Shown here: positions 37,745 to 45,362 of the stretch, one piece after another | Position numbering within the stretch: the stretch's first letter is position 1 | Layout of the letters: each line of letters starts with the position of its first letter | NCBI RefSeq assembly: GCF_902459775.1 | Contig: NZ_CABPSQ010000001.1 | Span: 930,001-994,000, forward strand | Source of the DNA: Pandoraea captiosa | GTDB lineage: Bacteria; Pseudomonadota; Gammaproteobacteria; Burkholderiales; Burkholderiaceae | Direction: 5' to 3' | Length of the DNA stretch: 64,000 nucleotides | Made by a program: the position numbers and the translations under genes | The notes under the pieces: generated by a model | Seen by the model: only the letters and a program-made list of their open reading frames with translations | The model's database searches: none | Told to the model about the DNA's origin: nothing

Positions 37745-37778
37745 GCCTGCGGATTGCGCCATCCAGCAATCCGCAGGC
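37745..37778. terminator. 13-bp hairpin between convergent genes
   Basis: GCCTGCGGATTGC pairs perfectly with GCAATCCGCAGGC around an 8-base loop, between the asparaginase gene (plus) and the AtuA-like small gene (minus). Its symmetry suits a bidirectional terminator. Confidence 0.65.
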
Positions 37779-37787
37779 TGCTGCGCG

Positions 37788-38144
37788 TTAGCCGGGGGCA
37801 GCAGTATCGTCACTATCGTTGGATTCGACGATATTGGCACTATCGTCGATCTCGAGTTCCATCAACGCCGAACTGAGCGATTTGCCATGGGCGTCGAGCG
37901 CGAGCGAACGAGTGACACCGCCGCCCAGTGCATCGCTCAACACGAAGTTGAAGGCAGCAATGCGCGGCAGTTCGTAGCGCACGACGGCGCCTCGCACGAC
38001 ATCGCCGAGAAACGCCTTGACCCGCTCGGCGGTGACTTCCCGGCGAAGCCGTTCGTAATGGCGGGGGTCATGGCAGATGAGCGAGACATTGAGCGTATTG
38101 CCCTTGTCGCCCGTACGCGAGTGCGCAAGTTCACGCAGCTTCAT
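37788..38144 (-). CDS. AtuA-like small partner protein
   Basis: 118 residues beginning MKLRELAHSRTGDKGNTLNVSLICHDPRHYERL, the conserved opening of the small protein found fused to or beside AtuA (DUF1446) proteins. Its ATG lies inside the end of the upstream AtuA-family gene (14-base overlap), so the two are translationally coupled and probably form a complex. The last 15 residues are acidic and weakly conserved-looking. No enzymatic role is established for the family. Confidence 0.8.
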   Translation of the reverse strand: MKLRELAHSRTGDKGNTLNVSLICHDPRHYERLRREVTAERVKAFLGDVVRGAVVRYELPRIAAFNFVLSDALGGGVTRSLALDAHGKSLSSALMELEIDDSANIVESNDSDDTAAPG

Positions 38145-39528
38145 GCTCACGCTCCACAAAAGTGAACGATGGTCGCGCGTGTTCGCGCGCGAGCAAGACC
38201 GACTGGACAGCCAGCACTTCGCGAACCGATTTGCTCGCGCCGCCGCCGCCCGCCGGGCCATTGGTGTACAAGGTCTCGACCTCGTTTCCGATGCGCAGGG
38301 CCTCGCTCGCCGAGGCTGTACGCCCCGCCACGCGCACCCGCACTTCGTACGGATCGCCGTGACGTGCGCCGGCCGTCTCACCGTGCAGGGAATTCATACC
38401 GATCAGATCGCAGCGCAACTCGCTCGTTTGTACACCAGTCAAGGCGAGTCGCTCGCGCACGATGTCGATGGCAAGGCGCGCACGCGCCACGGCGCCCGGG
38501 CCGCCGTAAGAGATCTGGCCTTCGCCGATGAACCCGTCGATGTAGCCGACCGAGACCTTCAGTTTGCCGGTGTGAGGCGTGCCGCGCCCACCTTGAACCT
38601 TCACCCGATCCGGACCATCGGCTGCCACGCTCACTTGCGAAAAATCGGCAACGACGTCCGGCTGCAAATAGCGTTGCGGATCATGGATTTCGTAGAGCAA
38701 CTGCTCCTTGCAGGTGGCCGGCGTCACGTGTCCGCCCGCGTGTGAGACTTTGGTGATCACGACCGATCCGTCCGGCGACACCTCGCCAATCGGGAAACCG
38801 AGCCGGGCCAGATCGGGGACGTCTTTGTAACCGGGGTCAGCGAAGTAGCCGCCGGTGACCTGGCCCGCGCATTCGAGCAAATGGCCCACGACGGTCGCTT
38901 GTCCGAGCGTGTCCCAATCGTCCATCCGCCAGCCGAATTCGTGAATCAACGGCGCCGCGAACAGCGAAGGGTCGGCGACGCGGCCCGTCAGGACGATGTG
39001 TGCGCCAGCGGCGAGCGCGTCGACGATGGCGCTTGCGCCAAGATAGGCGTTCGCAGAAACGATGCGCTCGCGATACGACGCCACCGGATCCCCCGTTTCT
39101 TCGAAGGTCGTGTCCGACGCCAGTACGACATCGAGCACGTCGTCGCCGGTCACGGCAGCGATTCTGAGCTCGCCAAGCCCCAGGCGATGCGCGATCTGCG
39201 CCGTTTTGCGCGCCGCAGCCAGTGGATTGGCCGCTCCCATGTTGGAGATGATGCGCACGCCGTTGCGAATCGCTGCGGGTAGCACAGCCGTCATACGCGC
39301 TTCGAGCAGTGGGTCGTAACCGAGCTCCGGCGACTGGCGGCGGGTCTGCTGTGCGATGGCGATCGTGCGCTCGGCGAGGCATTCGAAGACGAGATAGTCG
39401 AGCGCGCCATGCTCGGCAAGTTCGACTGCGGGCTCGATCCGGTCGCCGGAATAACCGGCGCCTGCGCCGATACGGATCGCGCGCGGCGTGGCTGTCGTGG
39501 GTGTAGACGGCGTCGATGTGCCTGTCAT
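38131..39528 (-). CDS. AtuA/DUF1446 family protein
   Basis: 465 residues with the AtuA signature IRIGAGAGYSGDRIEPAVELAEHG near the start, RIISNMGAANPLAAARK, HIVLTGRVADPSLFAAPLIHEF and GHLLECAGQVTGGYFADPGYKDVPD. AtuA was named from acyclic terpene utilisation in Pseudomonas, but most homologues lie in other catabolic clusters and lack a proven reaction. ATG 39528 with AAGGATGA upstream is clearly the start. It forms an operon with the small AtuA-like protein downstream and follows the CitMHS transporter gene. Confidence 0.88.
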   Translation of the reverse strand: MTGTSTPSTPTTATPRAIRIGAGAGYSGDRIEPAVELAEHGALDYLVFECLAERTIAIAQQTRRQSPELGYDPLLEARMTAVLPAAIRNGVRIISNMGAANPLAAARKTAQIAHRLGLGELRIAAVTGDDVLDVVLASDTTFEETGDPVASYRERIVSANAYLGASAIVDALAAGAHIVLTGRVADPSLFAAPLIHEFGWRMDDWDTLGQATVVGHLLECAGQVTGGYFADPGYKDVPDLARLGFPIGEVSPDGSVVITKVSHAGGHVTPATCKEQLLYEIHDPQRYLQPDVVADFSQVSVAADGPDRVKVQGGRGTPHTGKLKVSVGYIDGFIGEGQISYGGPGAVARARLAIDIVRERLALTGVQTSELRCDLIGMNSLHGETAGARHGDPYEVRVRVAGRTASASEALRIGNEVETLYTNGPAGGGGASKSVREVLAVQSVLLAREHARPSFTFVEREHEAA

Positions 39529-39617
39529 ACGTTCATCCTTGATTTCCAAATCGCACTCAACGAGGCGTTCAATGGGGCGTCGAAGACGCGCTCCAAATCG
39601 CGCCGTTTCGTGAAGGC

Positions 39618-40922
39618 TTAAAGCGGGAATACGCCGAGCGCGACCGCGGCGATCGTCATCACGACCGACGCGCCGAACAGCAGCGGGAAGGTAAATTTCT
39701 GATGATCGGCGAGATCGATGCGGCACAGACCGACCACCAGGAACGTTGCCGGCGTGAGCGGACTGACCGGGAAGCCGGTCGTCATCTGGCCCAGCAGCGC
39801 TGCCTGACCGACGTGAACCGCCGGCACGCCGAGTTGTCCCGCGACTTCCGCGATGACCGGCAAGACGCCGAAGTAAAACGAATCGGGATCGAACAGCATG
39901 CTCAGCGGCATGGATACCAGACCGAGCGCGACCGGGATGTGGCCGGCCATGCCCGGTGGCACGAAGCCGACGGCAGATTGCGCCATCGCCTTGAGCATGC
40001 CGCTACCTTGCATGACACCGGTGAAGACACCCGCAGCAAGCAGGATGCCGGCCATCATGAGGGCGGCGCGCGCATGCGCATCGATACGCTTGCGCTGCAT
40101 GTCGACGTCCGGGTAGTTCACCATCAACGCGACGCACAGACCGACCATGAACATAATCGCGGGCGGGATCTTTTCCCCCATCACGACCATGGTGCCGAGC
40201 ACGACCAGCGTGAGCACGATGTTGAACCAGAAGTGCTTGGGGCGTCGCAACGCCTGTTCCTCCGGCGACAGCGCTCGCTGGGGCATGGGAATCGAGCCGT
40301 CGACCGACGCCAGTCCCAGCCGCTTTTCTTCGCGTCGGCCCAGCCAGTAAGCCACGCCGAAGACGAACACCAGGCCGACGGCCTGCACCGGAATCAACGG
40401 ATTGAAGAGACTCGAGATCGGCAAGTGCAGCGACGCCGATGCGCGGATCATCGGGCCGGTCCATGGCAGGAAGTTGATGCCGGCGGCCATCGACACGGCG
40501 GCGGCCAGCACGCGCCGGTCCATGCCGAGACGATCGTAGAGCGGGAGCATGGCGGGAATCGTCACGAGGAAGCAGACGGCACCTGACCCGTCGAGATGGA
40601 TCAGCAGGGCGAGCAGGGTCGTGCCCATGACGATGCGCGTTGGACGCGTTCCCACTGCCTTGAGGATACGGTCGATGATCGGGTCGAGCGTGCCGGCGTC
40701 GGTAATCGTGCCGAAGTACAGGATGGCAAATACGAACATGCCCACGACCGGCGCGAGGCCCCTGAGGCCGTCGAGCACGAACTTGCTGGTCTGGAAGCCG
40801 AAGCCGCCGATCAGCGATGCGGCAATCGGCACGAGGATCAGCGCCACGAGCGGCGACATGCGCTTGGACAGAATCGCGCCGAGCAGCACGACGATGGTAG
40901 CCAGCCCCAATAGCGGAAGCAT
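39618..40922 (-). CDS. CitMHS-family carboxylate transporter
   Basis: A 434-residue membrane protein with about 11-12 hydrophobic segments. The LIHLDGSGAVCFLVTIPAMLPLYDRLG and FLPWTGPMIRASASLHLP segments are typical of CitMHS carriers, which take up citrate complexed to divalent metals. It leads the leftward operon with the AtuA pair and is divergent from a LysR gene, so it probably imports the organic acid degraded by that operon. Citrate itself is only one possibility. Confidence 0.85.
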   Translation of the reverse strand: MLPLLGLATIVVLLGAILSKRMSPLVALILVPIAASLIGGFGFQTSKFVLDGLRGLAPVVGMFVFAILYFGTITDAGTLDPIIDRILKAVGTRPTRIVMGTTLLALLIHLDGSGAVCFLVTIPAMLPLYDRLGMDRRVLAAAVSMAAGINFLPWTGPMIRASASLHLPISSLFNPLIPVQAVGLVFVFGVAYWLGRREEKRLGLASVDGSIPMPQRALSPEEQALRRPKHFWFNIVLTLVVLGTMVVMGEKIPPAIMFMVGLCVALMVNYPDVDMQRKRIDAHARAALMMAGILLAAGVFTGVMQGSGMLKAMAQSAVGFVPPGMAGHIPVALGLVSMPLSMLFDPDSFYFGVLPVIAEVAGQLGVPAVHVGQAALLGQMTTGFPVSPLTPATFLVVGLCRIDLADHQKFTFPLLFGASVVMTIAAVALGVFPL

Positions 40923-41021
40923 GTGCTTGTCTCCGATGTTGTTTTTTAATGCGATGGAGCGTAATTTCTGACTTTCGATAACGCAATTGAAATGATTTGA
41001 TTGCAGCGATCACAAACCATA

Positions 41022-41924
41022 ATGGATCTGAACTTACGAGACATTCGGGCGTTCATCGCGGTGGCGCACAACGGCAGCTTCACGCGAGCGGCCGCGCGGC
41101 TGCATTTGTCGCAACCGGCGCTGACAGTGCAAATCAGGCGGTTGGAGGAAACCGTGGGGGTACGCCTGTTCGACCGCAACAGTCGAAACGTGGCATTGAC
41201 GCCCACGGGTCGCGAATTGCTGCCGCTGCTCCAGAAGTCGCTCCATGACATGGAGCATGTGCTGATCGACGCGCGTGCGTTGGGCGATGGGTCGAGCGGC
41301 ACCATACGCGTGGCCTGTTTGCCGACGTTTGCCGCGAGTGTGCTGCCCGAGCTGATCCAGCAAATGAACGCAGCGGTGCCGCGTGCGCGCTTTCACGTGC
41401 GCGATGCCGTGGCCGGGGTCGTGGATGCACTGGTTCGCAACGAAGACGTCGATATCGGGATGACCGGTGGCGAGGTGAACGCCGCCGACTTCGATGTTCT
41501 GTACACCGGTGCGGACCATCTCGTTGCTGTCTTGCCGCCCGCTCACCGGCTCGCGAGACGCAAACGCCTCACGCTGCATGACCTCGCCGACGTGCCCCTG
41601 GTCCTGACCGCGCAGGGCACGAGCGTTCGGGCCGTGGTGGACGCCGCGCTGGCTCGCAGCGGTGTCGTGCCGGATATCGCGTGCGAGCCGACCTACATGA
41701 TGACGGCCGTTGCGATGGTCCGTGCCGGACTGGGCGTGACGATCCTGCCAGCCTCCGCCCGGGAGGTCAGGGCAGAGCCGCAATTACGCGTGCGTCCGAT
41801 CCATCACGACGACTTCCTGCGGCCAATCGCGCTGATCAAGAAGCGTGGGCGGACGCTGCCGCCGGTGACCCAGACGTTTGTGGAAATGTTGTTGGACCGT
41901 CTGGCCGCGCAAGAGATCGCCTGA
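41022..41924 (+). CDS. LysR-family regulator of the CitMHS/AtuA operon
   Basis: A 300-residue LysR protein: MDLNLRDIRAFIAVAHNGSFTRAAARLHLSQPALTVQIRRLEE recognition region and a CynR/CbbR-like effector domain with TLHDLADVPLVL and the C-terminal VRAGLGVTILPASA. ATG 41022 gives the standard N-terminus; a TTG at 41001 is in frame. It is divergent from the CitMHS gene across 99 bp, the usual geometry of regulator and target. Confidence 0.9.
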   Translation: MDLNLRDIRAFIAVAHNGSFTRAAARLHLSQPALTVQIRRLEETVGVRLFDRNSRNVALTPTGRELLPLLQKSLHDMEHVLIDARALGDGSSGTIRVACLPTFAASVLPELIQQMNAAVPRARFHVRDAVAGVVDALVRNEDVDIGMTGGEVNAADFDVLYTGADHLVAVLPPAHRLARRKRLTLHDLADVPLVLTAQGTSVRAVVDAALARSGVVPDIACEPTYMMTAVAMVRAGLGVTILPASAREVRAEPQLRVRPIHHDDFLRPIALIKKRGRTLPPVTQTFVEMLLDRLAAQEIA

Positions 41925-42291
41925 GTCCCGAGGTGCCTGATTTGGCGGAGCCTTGCCGCCGCCACGCGAGGTCTTGGGAACGACGAAAAGTCGTGCGGGA
42001 GCCCCATCCATAATGCGTTGGCCTGCAACGACGAGGATAACGGCGATAACGGAGATAGCGCGCTTGCCCGGTGTCGGCGTGCCCCATTTCGGGACTGTCG
42101 GCATTAGGGTTTTCACTTACGTTTTTGCCGGTCTGCGTTACAATCCGCGCTTCGCATCGCTCGGCAACCGGCTTGGACCTCGACCGCCGACGCACAGACA
42201 CGATGGCGTCGACCGAGACTGGTCCAGTGCCCCTCGGGCCGGTTCTGAACGATCCGGTGACGCCCAACGCCATTTTTTTAGGGTGACTCTC
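41925..42291. promoter_or_regulatory. Promoter region of the malate:quinone oxidoreductase gene
   Basis: A 367-bp gap without a credible gene; its open frame is only an upstream extension of mqo. A possible sigma-70 promoter is TTACGT (42117-42122), 16 bp, TACAAT (42139-42144), giving a leader of about 140 nt. No riboswitch-like structure was recognised. Confidence 0.35.
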
Positions 42292-44004
42292 ATGACCCAA
42301 ACGGACAAGAACACGGCGCCCGGACGCGGCCGCAAGCCTTTCACCCGACGCAAATTCCTGGCCACCGCTGTGGGTGCCGCAGCCGTCTGGGGCGGATATT
42401 CGTATTTCTTCGGCAGTCAGTATCGCGCCGCAAAGGCCGATCGCACCGTCGACGTGCTCCTCATCGGCGGCGGCATCATGAGTGCAACGCTCGGTGTGTA
42501 CCTGAAGGAACTGGAACCGAATTGGACATGCGAGGTGTTCGAGCGTCTGGACAAGGTCGCCGAAGAGAGTTCCAACGGCTGGAATAATGCCGGCACCGGC
42601 CACTCGGCGCTTTGCGAGCTGAATTACACGCCGATGGACGACAAGGGCAACGTCCACATTACGCAGGCGATCAACATCAACGAGAATTTCCAGATCTCCC
42701 GCCAGTTCTGGGCGCATCAGGTGCGCAAGGGCGTTCTGGGCAATCCGCGCGAATTCATCAACGCCACGCCGCACATGAATCTGGTGTTCGGCGAAGAGAA
42801 TCGGGAATTCATCCGCAAGCGCGTCGAGGCGCTCAAGGCTTCGCCGCTGTTCGCCGGTATGGAAATGACGACCGACCCGGCGAAAATCGCCGAATGGATT
42901 CCGATCATGATGCAAGGGCGCAAGGCGGACGAGGTGGTGACCGCGACGCGTTCGCCCCTGGGCACCGACGTGAATCTCGGCGAAATCACGCGCCAGTTCT
43001 ACAAGCATCTCACCGGCAATTCGGGCGTCAAGGTCACGACCGGGTACGAAGTCCGCTCGATCACGCGCAACGAAGACGGCACGTGGCGCGTGTCGGCCTT
43101 CGACATGAACGACAGCACGAAGATCCAGACGGTGGACGCGCGCAATCTGTTCATCGGCGCGGGTGGGGCGGCGTTGCCGCTGCTTCAGCTCTCCGGTATC
43201 CCCGAGGCGAAGCAGTACGGCGGGTTCCCGGTCGGCGGCGAATTCCTCGTGACGGAGAACCCCGAGATCGCTTCGCGCCATCTAGCGAAGGTATACGGAT
43301 TGGCCGATACGGGCTCGCCCCCCATGTCCGTGCCCCATCTGGATACGCGAGTGCTCGACGGCAAGCGGGTCATTCTGTTCGGGCCGTTTGCCACCTGGTC
43401 GAGCAAGTTTCTCAAGAACGGCTCGTACTTCGATCTTGCCAAGGCGGCTACGCCGTCGAACATCGTTCCGCAATTGCAGGTCGGCGTCCATGAATTTGCG
43501 TTGGTGAAGTATCTCGCGCAGCAGTTGGCGTTGTCCCGTGAGGAAAAGATGGCCGCGCTGCGTCACTACATGCCGCAGGCAAAGGACGAAGACTGGCGTC
43601 TCTGGGAAGCGGGACAGCGCGTCCAGATCATCAAGAACGATCCCGAAAAGGGCGGTGTGCTGAAGCTTGGCACCGAAGTCGTGGTGTCCAGCGATCGTTC
43701 GGTGTCGGCACTGCTCGGCGCGTCGCCGGGCGGGTCGACCTCGCCGGCGATCATGCTCTCGCTGCTTGAGCGCGTGTTTCCCGAGCAGATGAAGACGCCG
43801 GCCTGGCAGCAAAAGATCCGCGAGATCGTGCCCAGCTATGGCAAGAAGCTCAACGAGCATCCGGAACTGCTTGCTGCGCAATGGGCAAGCACGGCCGAGA
43901 CGCTGCAGCTGGCGATCGCGCCGCCGAGCCTCGATGGCGTGGTTCCCGCCGCTCCCGTGGCGACCCCCGGCGTGGTGAAGAAGGTGCCGGACATCGCGCT
44001 CTAA
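42292..44004 (+). CDS. mqo: Malate:quinone oxidoreductase with an N-terminal Tat-like leader
   Basis: A 570-residue FAD enzyme that oxidises malate to oxaloacetate and reduces quinone at the inner membrane. The FAD-binding VDVLLIGGGIMSATLGVYLKE and the Mqo block ESSNGWNNAGTGHSALCELNYT are clear. Before the flavin fold lies a leader with TRRKFLATAVGAAAVWGGY (from residue 18), which resembles a twin-arginine signal or membrane anchor. Classical Mqo is a peripheral cytoplasmic-side protein, so this is notable. A Pro/Val-rich tail ends the protein. AGGGTGA precedes ATG 42292. Confidence 0.92.
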   Translation: MTQTDKNTAPGRGRKPFTRRKFLATAVGAAAVWGGYSYFFGSQYRAAKADRTVDVLLIGGGIMSATLGVYLKELEPNWTCEVFERLDKVAEESSNGWNNAGTGHSALCELNYTPMDDKGNVHITQAININENFQISRQFWAHQVRKGVLGNPREFINATPHMNLVFGEENREFIRKRVEALKASPLFAGMEMTTDPAKIAEWIPIMMQGRKADEVVTATRSPLGTDVNLGEITRQFYKHLTGNSGVKVTTGYEVRSITRNEDGTWRVSAFDMNDSTKIQTVDARNLFIGAGGAALPLLQLSGIPEAKQYGGFPVGGEFLVTENPEIASRHLAKVYGLADTGSPPMSVPHLDTRVLDGKRVILFGPFATWSSKFLKNGSYFDLAKAATPSNIVPQLQVGVHEFALVKYLAQQLALSREEKMAALRHYMPQAKDEDWRLWEAGQRVQIIKNDPEKGGVLKLGTEVVVSSDRSVSALLGASPGGSTSPAIMLSLLERVFPEQMKTPAWQQKIREIVPSYGKKLNEHPELLAAQWASTAETLQLAIAPPSLDGVVPAAPVATPGVVKKVPDIAL

Positions 44005-44042
44005 GAGTGAATCTTATCGCGCCGGCAAGTCCGACGATCCGA

Positions 44043-45062
44043 CTATCCATACCCCTTCGGATTTCGGACCTGCCAGCGCCAGTGATCGATACACATGCGC
44101 TCCAGACTTCGGCTGGCTTCCCAGCCGAGCAGTTCGCGTGCGAGCGACGTGGCTGCGTAACAGCATGCGACGTCGCCTTCGCGCCGAGGCATGAGTTCAT
44201 ACGGCACGCGCTGACCGCAACTCGCCTCGAACGCCCGGATCACCTCCAAAACGGTGTAGCCGCGTCCCGCCCCCAGGTTGACCGTGAAGCCGCGATCGAG
44301 GCGGTCCAATGCCCGAAGCGCCATCACATGGCCGTGTGCAACGTCCATCACATGCACGTAGTCACGCATACCCGTGCCGTCCGCCGTATGCCAGTCGCTC
44401 CCGTACACTTTCAGCCGCGGTTCCTGACCGAGCGCAACGCGTGTTACCCGCGGCATGAGGTTATTCGGCGCCCCGACACTGTCCTCACCGATGCGCCCGC
44501 TCTCGTGTGCGCCCACCGGATTGAAGTAGCGAAGCACGGCGAAGCGCCATGCGGGATCCGCTCGGGCCGCATCGCGAAGCAACGCTTCTGCGACCAGCTT
44601 CGTTTGTCCGTAGGGACTGGCGGCACACAGCGCACATGATTCGTCGATGGGCACGCGCTCGGGTTGGCCGTACACCGCAGCGGACGAGCTGAAGACGAGA
44701 TGCCTTACGCGGTGCGCCTGCATGGCGCGAACCAGCGCCAACACGCCGCCGACATTGTTGCAGTAGTAATCGACCGGTCGCGTGACGGACTCCCCGACGG
44801 CTTTGAGCGCGGCAAAGTGAATGACCGCCGAGATGTCGAACGTCGCAAAGATGCGGTCGAGCGCCCCTGGCGAACACACATCGGCCTCCACGAACACCGG
44901 CGAGCGCCCGCCAATCTCGGCAATTCTGGCCACGACCCCACGCCGGCTGTTGACGAGGTTGTCCACGATGACCACGTCGAACCCGCGCTCAAGCAACGCC
45001 ACACAAGTGTGCGAGCCGATATAACCGGTACCCCCCGTCACCAGAACGGTATGTCGACGCAT
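44043..45062 (-). CDS. galE: UDP-glucose 4-epimerase
   Basis: A 339-residue extended SDR enzyme interconverting UDP-glucose and UDP-galactose. The NAD motif TGGTGYIG (9-16), the SSSAAVYG serine and the catalytic SPYGQTK tyrosine-lysine pair are present, with the GalE-typical RYFNPVGAHESGRIGED. ATG 45062 with AGGGAAA upstream is the start. It is divergent from the Atm1-like exporter at 45363 across 300 bp and may supply a sugar nucleotide to the glycosyltransferases further right, though it is not in their operon. Confidence 0.93.
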   Translation of the reverse strand: MRRHTVLVTGGTGYIGSHTCVALLERGFDVVIVDNLVNSRRGVVARIAEIGGRSPVFVEADVCSPGALDRIFATFDISAVIHFAALKAVGESVTRPVDYYCNNVGGVLALVRAMQAHRVRHLVFSSSAAVYGQPERVPIDESCALCAASPYGQTKLVAEALLRDAARADPAWRFAVLRYFNPVGAHESGRIGEDSVGAPNNLMPRVTRVALGQEPRLKVYGSDWHTADGTGMRDYVHVMDVAHGHVMALRALDRLDRGFTVNLGAGRGYTVLEVIRAFEASCGQRVPYELMPRREGDVACCYAATSLARELLGWEASRSLERMCIDHWRWQVRNPKGYG

Positions 45063-45362
45063 CGCTGATTTCCCTGGCTGCGGACGACTGGCGTCACGTT
45101 GCGAGCCGTCTCGCAAATATCGTGCCGCTCACGCAAGTCGCGCGTCGCTGTGCAATCGAACGGCGCGTGCGGCACAGCGCACTGCCAATTTGCATCCGTT
45201 TGCAGAATCCGCCAGTTCCTTGCGGCTGTCGGAGGGCTGCGAGTATTGAGGGTGGGAGGATTGCGCCGTGGTACGGCTCTTGCAGGTCACTTGGCTTCGA
45301 GAGCATTCGCCACGCGTCGCGATCCCGCACCTGCGGGGCGACGCCCGGCAACCCGGGAGGTC

